The translations under genes and the position numbers were made by a program. Positions 17,635 to 31,527 of a stretch of DNA of 64,000 nt are shown here, in pieces. Every line of letters begins with the position of its first letter. Position 1 is the stretch's first letter. The notes beneath the pieces were generated by a model. The model worked only from the letters and a program-made list of their open reading frames with translations. It was not told where the DNA came from and did no database searches. The stretch comes from Acarospora socialis (Eukaryota; Ascomycota; Lecanoromycetes; Acarosporales; Acarosporaceae): positions 558,001 through 622,000 of the forward strand of contig JAMYGW020000010.1 in assembly GCA_025617375.2 (NCBI GenBank), written 5' to 3'.

Positions 17635-18399
17635 TTAGTTGGAACAGGTCGTCAGCGCCTTGAATGTCCCACCAGCAATGGAAATCGCGGCGTTGCGCGC
17701 AACCATCAAACCGTTTACTTTCACGGCGGCACCACCCGTTATGGACGTAAGAGCGCAGATGTTGCCCTCAAAGGCGGTGCTCGCTCCCAGCGTGGCAGAC
17801 GATCCGACGACCCAGAAGACATTGCAAGCTTGAGCACCGTTGATCAATCTCACGGTCGCGAATGCACCGGTCGTCAAGGTTGTGTCAATCTTGAAGATCC
17901 ACTGTCCCTTGGGATTGGAGGCGCCGTCCAGAGTAACGGTACTGAGAGCACCGAGATTGACACCGGCAGCGCTGAAGCTATAGACACCTGGAGCAAAGGT
18001 CCTGCCTGAAATGTCTGCGTAAGGCTGTTGTGCCGGTGTAAGACCACTTGCACAGGCGCAGATGTTGGAAGCAACAGCCATGGCAGAGGAAGCAGCCGGG
18101 TTGTTGATGTTGATGGTCCCGGTCACATCGGCGGCAACAATGCCTGTGACAGCGCCGGCGGGAGTGACTCCAATGTTGCCGGTGATAGAGAGGGGGTTGC
18201 CGGTGTTCGAGATACCCGTCACGGCAAGCATGGCCCACGGCATGGCAGTTCCGAGTCTAAGTGGAATCGAGCAGGCTCGTGCCTGGAGACTGTTTTCGTG
18301 GCGCTCTTCGAGAGGCGCGGCAACGACATTGGAATCGAATTGCGTGGTGACGAGAGCAAGAAGCGCAATCTTGCAGAGACTGGAGGTGTTGTACTTCAT
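17635..18399 (-). CDS. Secreted ice-binding protein (DUF3494/IBP-1 family)
   Basis: An intronless gene for 254 residues. Residues 1-28 form a signal peptide (hydrophobic core IALLALVTT, small residues VVAA), followed by a short segment ending LQARA that may be a propeptide. The mature part is rich in Ala, Gly, Thr and Ser and has the DUF3494 pattern: TGNIGVTPAGAVTGI near the start, then FAPGVYSFSAAGVNLGA, VTLDGASNPKGQWIFKI, TLTTGA, VRLINGAQACNVFWVVG, SATLGASTAFEGNICALTSI and VNGLMVARNAAISI. This family folds as a right-handed beta-solenoid that binds ice planes, inhibits recrystallisation and is found in cold-adapted microbes of many kingdoms. The start context (accATG) is good and a TATA box lies upstream. 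Ice binding itself cannot be read from sequence; some members act as adhesins. Confidence 0.92.
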   Translation of the reverse strand: MKYNTSSLCKIALLALVTTQFDSNVVAAPLEERHENSLQARACSIPLRLGTAMPWAMLAVTGISNTGNPLSITGNIGVTPAGAVTGIVAADVTGTININNPAASSAMAVASNICACASGLTPAQQPYADISGRTFAPGVYSFSAAGVNLGALSTVTLDGASNPKGQWIFKIDTTLTTGAFATVRLINGAQACNVFWVVGSSATLGASTAFEGNICALTSITGGAAVKVNGLMVARNAAISIAGGTFKALTTCSN

Positions 18400-18515
18400 G
18401 GTGATGGTTCGGTGGAAAGTGCGGGTTTAGAGCTTGGAGTCTGAGGAGATCTGGTAGTTGGCTTGATGAAGTAGGAGACTGATGATATAAAATATTACTT
18501 GAGGGGCATCAGCTT

Positions 18516-18524
18516 CTTATATAG
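18516..18524 (-). promoter_or_regulatory. TATA box of the ice-binding protein gene
   Basis: On the minus strand CTATATAAG lies about 118 bp upstream of the start codon at 18399, followed by a second TATA-like run (ATTTTATATC, about 18484-18493) nearer the gene. The first fits a core promoter with a 5' UTR of roughly 90 nt. Confidence 0.5.
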
Positions 18525-21500
18525 AGAGTGAGATTCGGTGTACGGCAGGATTTACCATCATAATCCCTCTCATATTGGCAGTGGGCATCTATTTGACCCT
18601 GATGCTCAACCATTGTCCACTTCGAATCTGTACGCCTCAAGATCCTAACCAACATCTGGATGAACTAGCTTCCGATTCAGCTCGAGTGGCTTGGCGATGT
18701 CATCCTGGCATCCAATGTAGAGAGAGCCTACATCGGCCTCAACACACTGAAGACTCAATCACCTCTGGCTGCGGAGAGATGAGAGGCAAAAGTGCAGCGG
18801 AGTTTTGACAGTCGATATCGGTGCCCATCGTCCGATTATATTTCGGAGGAATAAGCCAGCTCCAGAGCACCCGATTTCCGTGGATCTGCGGTGAGACACA
18901 GTAGAAGGCACCCAATTGGCCAATGTGAGGCCACGGCTACCTGGAGGTGGCTGTCTCCCTCTTGTTGTCTCACATTCAAGTACTCGGATAGGGACGAGCA
19001 CGCACCCGCCGAATCAACATAACCCAACCGACCGTTTTTCTGTCAAATCCAACAGCCCGAGTCAGCCACTGCAGCCAGTGGTGTCATCTCTCAGGCTGAA
19101 TCTGCTCCTTAGCTTCGCTATACGAGGTAACTAAATAGAGTGCTTGGACGCTAGAGCCTAGAAAGTCCAGTAAACCTACCCTAAGCCTGATTCCCACGCC
19201 CACGTTGTAAGAGTGTCAATGACATGCCGAAAAACTAGCCAAAAGGGGTGTGCAGCTGGTAAAGCCCCGAACTGAGCACTACATATGCATGCGACACACG
19301 TCATAGGCCAGGCCCATAACACAAAGTGTTCAAAGTTTATCATACAAGTACGATTATGCAGAGTTTTAGAGTTCCACTGACGATGACATTCATGGTTGTT
19401 ATCAATACCAAACAAGCCCAATCGCCATTTTGTTGCATCTCAGCATATCGTAAGGCTTTTGGAACAACATGGTACATAGGAGGTAGTACAGCAGGCGTAT
19501 CACTGTAGGGGGTGACACGGATGAACGAGAAAAACTGGTAGTAGCTGCAACCCCGTGAATTTCAAGCCACAACAACATTGCGCACAGTCTCAATCACATG
19601 TACCAATAAGATTATGTAACTTGCTAGATAGGTGTCAGGAAGACAAGTCCCCGTGGTCGGAGGTTACCCAGCTGCAAGTATGATGGCGGCTGCTGCACAG
19701 GTGACAGCGGCTGCTGCAGCCACAATGCGGGCCCCCCGAAGTCTCAGCTACCGCCTTTCGGCATATTTTGCTTTTCTGTTGCATAGCTTTCTGGAGCCCA
19801 CTATATGCACAAGACCTCGTCTCCGGCTGAATTTCGCTTCTCATGCAATGGGGCCCACTAAAATGCAAGACAGAAGCTTGATCCGTTCTTTTGAATTGTA
19901 TCCGATAGTGATGAGGAGCTTCAATTACAGATACTATGCTCAAGAATAGACACTGGTTATGAGGCTGCAGAAGAACGTCTCTTATGGGCAAATAGTAGGC
20001 TCTGATGTTCCCCATAGCCCGAAGTGAAGAATGTAGCTGATAGACAGAATGTGGGTAGCTTGACCATTCCATCTTCTCCGTTAGACTGACCATGTGCTGG
20101 AAAGATACTAGGCTAGACGTGATGTTCAAGCCTTGCTGCTGCCCCTCAGACCATGCTGCCACTCCTATGCAGCATATTTACTGCGATCAATTTTGCCTGA
20201 TCGTTCAGTGGAGCTGCTGGGTTGCTGTGGCCGATTATATATGTTTGACAGGAGGTGTTCAAATGCCTCTTGGGGTGCCCCGATTTTGGGTTTGGAGCAC
20301 CGTCTCCCATATGGGCCATATCTGCTTCAAGCGCTTGATCTGTTTGTACCTTTCGTTGTCGCTGCAATTTTGATGTGGAACATATGAAGCTGTGAGCCAG
20401 CTGCTGACTTTGTTCTGTGCACTTAGAAATATTTTATGATATTAATATGATCAAGTAAGTTGACATCTATCATGACTCTGTTGTGTGCACGCTGAGAGAT
20501 TGTCATATCAGCAGCTGCTGTGGCTGAACAAGAATATTTGTGCTTTCTTAATGCTGTGATGTTCTTGCACTGAAATTACAATAAATTGAACAGATAGAGT
20601 GAACAGATATGAGTAGTCTTCAAAGTGATGAGCTGTAGACTGTTCATCATTGTGTAGACATCAAATACAGAAGAAATATTTCATGTACCTCTCATATTGT
20701 AGGATGATGCAGTTAAGTCTGCTGGAGGCGACAACAGCGAAACTTTGCCGGCATGACCCTTAAGATGGGCAAATGTGCCCAGTCGGCGAAATCTTATCTA
20801 TTTACGAGGTTGACACAACACTGACATCAAAGAAATGGACTACTGGAGGATGCTCGGTTACGAATTCTGTATACTCTCATAACAATAAATGCAAGGCAAG
20901 AGTAGCGAATACCACTGGCTCACTCCCACATTTGGCGAACCGGCATCTGAAGTTCCTCTAGACTGGCTTTGAGTTGTTGAGATGATCCTGAAATATAAAG
21001 AGGCGCTGTTAGTATGGGTCCTCTGTGGTAAATCCACAAACTTCCTTGGTGCGTTTCATCGACAGGTTTGAGTGCCAATTGCAAGCCCCGAAACTATTCC
21101 TCAATGAGACCCTGAAGTTTCTACTCCACAAGCTCACCATAGTAGAGTAATATGCATGTGCGGGTGTGCATATAGGCGTCCGGAAGCGCTCGATCCTCAG
21201 ACAGAGGACTTGAGTCCCACAGCCATATACACACAGTATCTGACTATTGGTGGGGAACCAGTGCTGGCGACGTTTTCCCAGGAAACTGTTCGATGTCGTC
21301 CGGCCCGAGCGCGGCGTAGAGGTATTGAAAGCTTACGGGATCTTTGCCGGATAAGCGTCTGAGCGTAAGCCAGAGACGTCCAGAACTGGTGAATCACCCC
21401 GTGAGTGGATGCTGAGATGGCTCGCATGCTATGCGTACCCCTTCCAAGGTTTTCAAACGACGCAAAAAGGTAATCGGTGTTTCTGAACTGCGAGTGGCCG

Positions 21501-21635
21501 TAGGTGCAGTGTGAAGTACTGGAAGCTCCTGAGGGTTCTCTGCAATCTCGGGGCACTCGGGCTATGACGAAGTCAAAACAGATGGACTTGATCAACATAT
21601 CTGAAGAGCAAAGAAGGTGATGAAGAGTCAGTTAC
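18525..21635. other. Long gene-poor stretch
   Basis: About 3.1 kb without a supported gene. A 175-codon minus-strand frame (19635-20162) crosses a GCTGCTG-rich segment (19680-19725) and looks spurious. Several CAGCTGCTG-like words recur between 19680 and 20530. The part from 21200 to 21635 may be the eroded 3' end of the decayed gene to its right. Confidence 0.4.
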
Positions 21636-22387
21636 CTATGGAAGGGGTTGTGATGTCTTGAGGTGCGAGGCCATGTGGTGAGTGAAGGAAGTTGAGCTGC
21701 AGTCATGGGCTACAACGGTCAAGCCCAAGACTTGTGGCACTGGTTGCTCAAGTCCTGCCTCGTGGATAAGCTGTGCTAATCTTTTCAGAGAAGCCGCGTA
21801 AATGGCTGCAAGCTGCATCGCTGCCTCCCTCTGATTGCCTCCGGACTCCTTAAGGTGTATAGTTGATCCAAGCAGTCAACAGAAGATATCAAGGCGAAGG
21901 TCAAGAAGATAAGCCGATGTCCTATTCCCCTCATTGCCAAGTTCACCTCTACCGCCACTAAGGTCAACAACACCTCCACTGACGATTTTGCCGGAGTCAA
22001 ATCCGCTGCCAACGTCCATCTGATAACCATGCTCAAGCTTCAGGACGCTCTTAACTGCATAGCTGAGCTGCCATCGGAAGACGCCTGGAAATTCATCTGG
22101 TCCTTCACAATGACAACTGAGTCTCCCACATTGAAGGGCAGCAACCGCAGATAAGTATCAGATAATGGGTCCTTTGCTGGATGAAGGCCGAGAACACTAT
22201 CTTGAAGCTCTAGCGGACCGCTTCTCGTACTTACGCTAGTCTTGATGTAGGCGAACGAAAGCTCATCGCGTCCAGGGCCGTAAGGGGTATACCTCATATA
22301 CTCGTTGCTTAACAGTATCCGGTCAACCAAGTCGGCAGAATCTTGCTTGACAAGGTATTGCAATTCTGTGAGTGGTCTGCGCACCAT
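21636..22387 (-). pseudogene. Decayed gene resembling fungal PD-(D/E)XK nuclease-like proteins
   Basis: On the minus strand, downstream of an ATG at 22387, coding-like text appears in pieces: MVRRPLTELQYLVKQD, then YLLDLRLDIF, and then, in the same frame but after a TGA near 21857, IHLKESGGNQREAAMQLA running on to LAQLIHEAGLEQPVPQVLG. The order of acidic residue, I-x-x-K, Glu and an Ala-rich helix, then a VLGLTVVAHD strand, recalls the catalytic part of the widespread fungal PD-(D/E)XK-like family, with K for the catalytic lysine. Intron-like signals occur (gtaagt near 22231), so some breaks may be introns, but the TGA and the loss of clear text after 21636 suggest decay. It is divergent to CEF1 with about 120 bp between the starts. 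Family assignment is inference. Confidence 0.4.
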
Positions 22388-22504
22388 TGCTGACAATCGT
22401 AGGGGCCAAGACTTGCTGAGTCAGCGGCCGCTAGCGCGATAACAGGCGACTCAGACGAAGTCACTCCGTACCTCAACTCTAAACCATTTGATATCACGGC
22501 CAAA

Positions 22505-25096
<2,592 letters not shown>

Positions 25097-25501
25097 CGGG
25101 CCTGGAGAGACTGCTTGTCTATTGCTGGTTCCGTAGACTGGCTGCGACGGTATCGCCTTCCTGTATTACTTTATGGGAATGTACGCTTAGCACAACAGTG
25201 GCGTTTTATTGGTCAATTGAAATGTAACTGAATTCCCTTGGAGAGCAATCCCGCCATGCGTGATCTGAAGTCGCCAAGATCTTCGCAGGAATCACAGAAC
25301 TGAAATAAATAATAAACTGCATTTTCAAGTAGATAGGGCTTTCATCTAAACATCCAGTCATGGAGATGGCAGCTCTCGGAATTAGCCGAGGGCGGAACCG
25401 GAACTTGCCGAAGCTGCCTATCCTACAAGTCTGTGAGTTTTGGTTCAGTCCACACATGGGTTGAATTTCTGCACCATACCCTGCATACCAGGATCAGTGC
25501 C

Positions 25502-26587
25502 ATGGAGGGTGGAGCTCGTACAGCGGCTGAAGTGGAAGGATTGATTCCCCGGTTCAGGTTAGAAAAGCTGTTGAACCAAGGTCTCTTCACACCAGCCACA
25601 AGCCCTGTCTCGAGAGCTGACTTGTGCCCTACACAGATCAGGGCGGTCGTCGCATAACGCTTTTAGGGAGCATTGATGCAAAGCCCGCGCTTTTGACCGC
25701 CGAACGGGCGGCCTTCCCTGGTGACGCCGATGCCCTAACTGCGTTCCATTCGTCTCTGGCAGACGTGACGAACCTGGGGGCTAATGACATCTATCACTGG
25801 TACCTGGCGTCTTCTCGACCATCAGGAGTCAGTCCCCCGGATCTCAAGCTGAACCTGATTTATCCTTGCACGGAGCAGCATATCAAGAAGTACTCTCCAC
25901 AAAGAATTCGAATGGTGACCGAGACCCCGGAGATCTATAGAGATCGTGTGGGACCGTATATGCAGCGGAAGAGGGAGGAAGGGAGGTTGAATTGGGTATG
26001 GAATATCATCGAAGGACGTACCGAACAAGAGGATGTCATCCTCAGAGACCACGGAGGACGTGGGGAAGACGGAGAGGGCTTCCTCATGCTTCCTGACCTG
26101 AATTGGGACCGAAAGACTATGTCCAGCTTGCACCTACTTGCCTTAGTAGAGAGGAGAGACATATGGAGTCTGAGAGATCTGAAGAAGAGTCATGTGGTGT
26201 GGTTGAAGCATATGCGGGACAACGTGCTGAAAGCGACTGTCAAGCTGTATCCGGAATTGGATGAAGATATGCTGAAGCTTTATGTACACTGTAAGTCGTG
26301 GAAACACCTGTCTGTGTCAGTTTGGAGGCGGTTTGCTCAAGGTTTTGCTAGACCAACCAACATATTACCATTTCCATATACATATCGTCAATGTCATGCT
26401 CGAGGCTGGTGTCACGCAAGCTACTGGGAAGGCCTTCGGTCTGGAGAACATCATATCCCAACTTGAGACCATAACTGGTGGCCAGGAAGCTGGGCTGGCA
26501 GATGTCAGCTTGACGTACTACCTTGGAGAGGCCAGCGAGCTTTGGACGGAGATCTTTGAGCCTCTCAAGGGTGTACGGGGATCTTGA
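25502..26587 (+). CDS. DCS1: Scavenger mRNA-decapping enzyme DcpS
   Basis: Exons 25502-25580, 25637-26290 and 26352-26587 give 322 residues. DcpS hydrolyses the m7GpppN cap remnants left after 3'-5' mRNA decay, releasing m7GMP. The HIT motif YYHFHIHIVN is assembled across the second splice (LYVHY joined to QPTYYHFHIHIV), which supports that intron. Other family text includes LIYPCTEQHIKKYS, RMVTETPEIY, GRLNWVWNIIEGRTEQEDVI and DLNWDRKTMSSLHLLALVERRDIWSL. The first intron (branch gctgac) joins LLNQ to DQGGRRITLLGS. The C-terminus is uncertain: the frame ends with FEPLKGVRGS at 26587, but a further intron from 26570 (gtgtac..ttttcag) is possible and would add about 40 residues. The ATG at 25502 is chosen because it gives the family-like start; the frame stays open upstream. 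Confidence 0.92.
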
Positions 26588-26825
26588 CGGCCGAGTGACT
26601 GACCGCTGGGTTTTCAGATCACGTTCCAACGGTTCATTGTGCCCGGGGACTTGGTCGGAATTTGCCGCATACTGCATCGAGCTTATGTTCTTACTCAACC
26701 CTGATCTCAGCAAAGGTCTCTACTACCGCTATTGAAATCTGAAGCACAACGAATTTTTGTACTTCTGAGCTACGGAGCAGAAACATTCTCCTGAGAGCTT
26801 CCTCTTGCGGCAGACGAGAAGCGCT

Positions 26826-27953
26826 ATGGGAGACAAGCAGCCAGAACTTCCAGAGAGGGGCAGTGCGGAGCTGCTCAACTCAGGTAGAATCTCACCCAGT
26901 TCAGCGGATGGTCTAGAGCTTACTCGTATAGCACTTGGCTCTGCGGATACAGCTCGATACTCTTTCGAGGATTTCCCAGCGGAAATCCGCAATGAGATAT
27001 ACAAGTACCTTCTAATCACACCTTCGACTACTATACGTATCGATCCATATCTTCGGAGCCCTCTTAGAGGCTATGAGGACGTAAAACGGGCTATCTTTCA
27101 CCTTCAGAGTCTGAAAGTCAACAGGGCTATCTACTCTGAAGCGAGTGGCTTGTTTTACGGCTCCAAGGAGTTCCAGTTCTATCTTGAAATCGGCACCCAT
27201 CGACTTGAGCCTTTCTTCCTCAAGATGACACCTGTGTCTCGTCTCTCAATTCGCAGGCTCGACCTTCACCTTGACCTAGAAGATATGAAGTCCTCCATTT
27301 GGGTAGAGACTTGTTCTTACTTAGCTGAACAGATGGCGCTCCGTGAGCTAAAGCTTAGCGTTGATGTATGCTGCTGGCCCTGCCAGTCTGAGTGTCCATC
27401 AAAGGCTTCGAACATAAACGCACCATGGGCCACGGCTCTCATCCGGATCCAAAGTCTAAGTTACTTCTCTATCCACACGGAATCCTGTGGAGGAAATTGT
27501 GGCTTTGGTAACGACGGCATCTTTGCCGAAGACAATGTCGTCCTGCAGGAGGTGGATGAAAATGCTGAAGAAAAGATGGAAGCCCTCTGTAGACGGTGGT
27601 GCAGCGAACAGATGAGGCCTTGTGTTTACAACCGTTACTTGGAGTGTGATTACGAGTGTTTCACACGGGAATTTATTGAGGGCCTCCGGGAGAGGATGGG
27701 GTTGAAAACTGGGAAACGGTTCGTCCATTTTCTGACAGGTGAAAATGTGGGGTGCTACAAGGATATAGACCCTAAGGATGTAGTGGTGCCGGCAGCCGGG
27801 AGGGTCGTCGGCTTGAGTAGTTATTGCCGGGAGCTAGTTAAGCACGCGGGACGCGACAGCAGCCCGTACCGCTTTCCACTGGAACCCTATCCGCGAACGC
27901 AGCGTCCTCGGTGGCTAAAAGCCCGTCGGCTGCCCATTGATGAGGATTACTAG
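26826..27953 (+). CDS. F-box-like fungal protein, unknown target
   Basis: An intronless frame of 375 residues from the ATG at 26826. Near residue 50 it has YSFEDFPAEIRNEIYKYLL, the pattern of the F-box-like N-terminal helix seen in many fungal proteins, followed by LKVNRAIYSEASGLFYGSKEFQF, the usual second block of that group. The middle is predicted alpha/beta, with a cysteine cluster (VCCWPCQSECPSK and SCGGNCGFG) that is unusual and could bind metal. The C-terminal end is basic and Arg/Pro-rich. Such proteins may recruit substrates to SCF ubiquitin ligases, but most are uncharacterised. It lies on the same strand about 240 bp after DcpS, with no sign of co-transcription. Confidence 0.75.
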   Translation: MGDKQPELPERGSAELLNSGRISPSSADGLELTRIALGSADTARYSFEDFPAEIRNEIYKYLLITPSTTIRIDPYLRSPLRGYEDVKRAIFHLQSLKVNRAIYSEASGLFYGSKEFQFYLEIGTHRLEPFFLKMTPVSRLSIRRLDLHLDLEDMKSSIWVETCSYLAEQMALRELKLSVDVCCWPCQSECPSKASNINAPWATALIRIQSLSYFSIHTESCGGNCGFGNDGIFAEDNVVLQEVDENAEEKMEALCRRWCSEQMRPCVYNRYLECDYECFTREFIEGLRERMGLKTGKRFVHFLTGENVGCYKDIDPKDVVVPAAGRVVGLSSYCRELVKHAGRDSSPYRFPLEPYPRTQRPRWLKARRLPIDEDY

Positions 27954-29748
27954 CTTCAGACGCTGACCTGTCCACTCTCATTCCCTCCCAATCCCCATCA
28001 GCGCCTGGAGCCGTCAGCAGCTCGATACTGGGGTAGCAAACCGCTTTTTTATAGTACCGTGCCCTCACACAGAAGAACGTCGTCTACACCAAGAAGAGCA
28101 AGAATGGTTGAGAGGGCAGACAGCGGCGAGGACGAAGAGGTGCTGATGGCCGAGTTATGGGGTAACAGCGGTGCAGGTCTCGAAATGAAGACAGTCAGCA
28201 GCAGGAGTCGATTCAATGATGGAGGAGGCATGGATAGACCGAGAGACCCTTAGCCCTAGAGTAATCGAAGATTCTCCTTGCAAGCTGATTAGTGACTCCT
28301 TCAGTACCGAGGCAGGTAACTCTCGAGGTAGACTTTTAGTAGTTGAAACGTGTAGCTCAAAGTTAGACAAGCGGCAGCGGCAGGTTGATCTACCAACAGA
28401 AAACGGGGAGTATCCATTAATATCCAAACACAGCAGACTAGAATGAAGGCAGAACAAGGAACGGATGAAATGAGAGAGCCTGCTGTGGAAAGGACAAAGA
28501 AGCACCCAGAATCAGTCGCCTTCTTCAGACCATCATGAGACAGACAATTCTACACGGCGTCTTTCCTTTCATTATGCTGTCCTTCCAAAACCTTGAAGTC
28601 TTAGCTACAACCCCTGCTCAATCTGGAACTCATGTGAACCCCCACAGACTGTAATGGCTGTATATTTCCCGTTGTTTACCATATACGCTTGCAAGGATGT
28701 AGGGCATACCCTGCCGGCCCAGAGCAATTCCAAATACTTGTACAAGTAAGGTATTCTAAGACACGGCAGCGAAACTCTCGGCATGAAAGAGTCACGGGGC
28801 CTCATCGTATACTGCCGCAGCTGGAACTCGTTCATAAGTTCATTCCTTTTCTACATAATGTGAACCATCAACGGTGGATATATATGGAAAACACAGTGAG
28901 CTTCTCCTGTCTCCATCATGAAACACTGATAACAATTTCATGTGGAGTGATACCCTACCTCATTGCCAAACTACAGAATCATGTTCACCCTGGACAGGAC
29001 CACTGGTATTCATAAAAGGCTACTTAGGGCTTTACACCGATTCAAGCTGCTCAGAAATAACGCCAGGGTGCCGCACTCTTAGGACCGAGTACCAACCACG
29101 GTCATACCAGCGGTGGTTGGTGGTCTACCCAAGAGAAACGTTTTTGTTTGTCCTGCGTCTTCCTTTGGTTTAGGGTCCTGGTACGCACAGTCAATTGAAT
29201 TAGCCCTACTGAGTTCTTCCTCAGAAGAACACTGAACAGTGCGTTATCTAGCCCTTGCTATATGCTTGGTAAAACGGGTCAAAGAGAATCGAAGAAAACA
29301 AGTCACGACAGAAACCGTTTAGAGCATAGTCTCGACGAAGCTCATGAAGGACGATTGTGGATGCTGAACGTTTGTGGAGTCCTGCCAGGTAAATTAGAAT
29401 AAATGTCCTGAGAAAAACCCATAACTCGAGTCGTTGAGCAGACGAAGTGTTCAGGAGCCTTGATGGCTGCAGTAGAAGGTTCTCAATACTCAGTACGAGG
29501 TGGCTCCCTGCAGTTTATGGGCAATTGTCTGTAAACCCTCAAGGCACCTGGTCATGCTTGAAAAGGAGGTCGGTTACTGTAGGTTACAGTCAAAGTCAGA
29601 GAAAGGTGCCGTAATCCTACCAGCGGTCCACCTCCTTTTCACTAAGGTTTCATACCCAAGCTAGCCATCTCCAAAGCGAGGGATATCCAGCATTCTTCCA
29701 ACCAAACTGCGCCAATCTCTCCGACGCCTTTTAGCCATCCCACCCCTC
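27954..29748. other. Intergenic, nothing recognised
   Basis: About 1.8 kb between convergent genes. A 64-codon plus-strand frame at 28059-28253 has charged, Ser/Arg-rich text but no start context or family. No repeat was recognised. Confidence 0.4.
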
Positions 29749-30792
29749 TTACCTATCCGCCGCCATCATGTTCAACGTCTCCAGCGGTCTCTCCTCTCCC
29801 CGAACCACCATCGGCACTAACACTCCAAATACCAATCCTGCCAGCACGGCCAACGCCCCCTTCCACCCCAGAACCCCTACCTCACCAGCCCTCCAGCCTG
29901 CGTCCCAAACCGGGACGACCCACTCTCTCCCTTCGGCACTAAATATCTCCAGCACCCTCTCATCCACGCTTATAAAAATACCCCACTGATACCCCTCCCC
30001 GACCTCCCCCTCTCTCACCAGTCTAGCGTAGTGGGCAAGTAGACCGGCTTGCTCTGCGCCGGCCAAAGAGTCTTCGTCATCGACGTATTTGACGCGGAAG
30101 GTGTCGGCGACGGGTGGCGGGGCTATGCGACTGAGTTCGCGCGCAGCAAGAGCGTCGAAGCGACTTTTGAAGGTGAGCCAGGCGGCCGGGTCGTCGTAGG
30201 CAGTGCGGAGGACAACCAGGCCCCAGGAAGGGTAGTTCTTTTCGCTGATGAGACCGATCCAGTCCGTGCGTTCCCAGGGGAAGACGATGGGTTTGCGGCG
30301 ACGGGTCGAGGCCTGTCCTTGTGGCGAGGACGACGAGCCGGCAGTAGAGGCGGAGTCTATTTGCTCGCGCGCCTTTTTCTTCTCCTCCGCTTTCAACTTC
30401 TGCAGCAACCGGTACGCCACGTTCCGAGCCTTCGCCTCCTCCTCGTCCGCCACCGCCTCACTTGCTCGATCCCAGAGGTTTCTCTGTTCAGGGGTCAGTG
30501 CATGGTAGGCCTGCAGGCGCGCGGCCCTCTCGGCGTGCGTACGCTGAACGGGGCCGTGGACGAAAATCTGAGCTTCGTGTAGCGAGAGGGTTGGCGGGGT
30601 AGCGAGAGCTTTGGCTATGAGGGCGGAGAGCGGGAGGGAGGTCGCGGCGATGTAGAGGTCATTTTCCGTAGCCGGATCGGGACGAGCGAAGATGAGAGCG
30701 CGTTCGGAGGGTGTTATTGATGACGGGGAGGAGATGGCACGGGTACAGAGATCTTGGAGTGGGAAGGAAGGAGCGGAAGAGTCGGAGGTCAT
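29749..30792 (-). CDS. Conserved-looking fungal protein with C-terminal membrane anchor
   Basis: 347 residues from the ATG at 30792; the frame extends further upstream but that part reads as non-coding pyrimidine-rich text, so the MTSDSSAPSF start is preferred. The middle has a charged Ala/Glu/Lys helix (about 120-160) and a WERTDWIGLISEKNYPSWG segment followed by VVLRTAYDDPAAWLTFKSRF, which looks like a folded domain of unknown function. Near the C-terminus WKGALAVLAGLVFGVLVPMVV is a single membrane segment followed by a short tail, so the protein may be tail-anchored. No domain name can be given. GC-rich coding bias supports it as a real gene. Confidence 0.7.
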   Translation of the reverse strand: MTSDSSAPSFPLQDLCTRAISSPSSITPSERALIFARPDPATENDLYIAATSLPLSALIAKALATPPTLSLHEAQIFVHGPVQRTHAERAARLQAYHALTPEQRNLWDRASEAVADEEEAKARNVAYRLLQKLKAEEKKKAREQIDSASTAGSSSSPQGQASTRRRKPIVFPWERTDWIGLISEKNYPSWGLVVLRTAYDDPAAWLTFKSRFDALAARELSRIAPPPVADTFRVKYVDDEDSLAGAEQAGLLAHYARLVREGEVGEGYQWGIFISVDERVLEIFSAEGREWVVPVWDAGWRAGEVGVLGWKGALAVLAGLVFGVLVPMVVRGEERPLETLNMMAADR

Positions 30793-31527
30793 GGTATGTG
30801 GCACTGCGTAAGTGAGGTTAGGGATGTTGGCTAATAGCAGGAGGCGGAAGGTAAGGCGGATATTGTGAGATGAAAGTGATGATATGTAGATTGAGGAGAC
30901 CAAAGAGGACGAGAGATGTAAAAAGAGTGGGTAAGGCGAAAGTTGATGGGCAGGGCACAGAGAAGAGAAGACAGGACAAAAGATTCGATATTTGTAGCCA
31001 GAAGGATGAGGCAGGTTGAACATCGCACAGTTAGAAAGAAGGTCAGCGGCATTTGGTCATCAGCACTAGTGTTATTGTCTGCGATATCATATATTACGAT
31101 CAACATCATTCACCTAGTCCTCAATTCGGAGAATCAGCGATAGGTCCTAATTAGTCGGGTGCTATAGACCCTGGGGTTTATAAACCTTCTACTGTGTACG
31201 AAGCTATTCTTCGATAAACTGACTGGGAAATTTCAACAACACTGAGCCTCGAACCTTCAACCAGTCCTGGACTCGGCAACGCTCGAAATGCTGCTCGTAG
31301 CAATGAGGTATAGAGTGCAGATCCTATTTATGAGTGCTATAAAAAGAGAAGCCCTTGAGAAGACTGAAGATGAATGGTACTCTACACGTTGAAGGCTCAG
31401 ATCACAATCAATGCTATTGAACAGCATGGCCTAGTGGGTAACATCCTAGCCAAGGCCCTCTCAAAGAACTCCTCCACTCAGGATAGGACAAATACCGGAA
31501 ATGCGTGGCCACCAACACAAATCCCTT
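30793..31527. other. Intergenic, nothing recognised
   Basis: About 735 bp between the 5' end of one minus-strand gene and the 3' end of the chitinase gene. No supported feature. Confidence 0.4.

Noticed and set aside
19635-20162. 175-codon minus-strand frame
   Set aside because: Crosses a GCTGCTG-rich tract and reads as low-complexity Cys/His/Ser text with no family.
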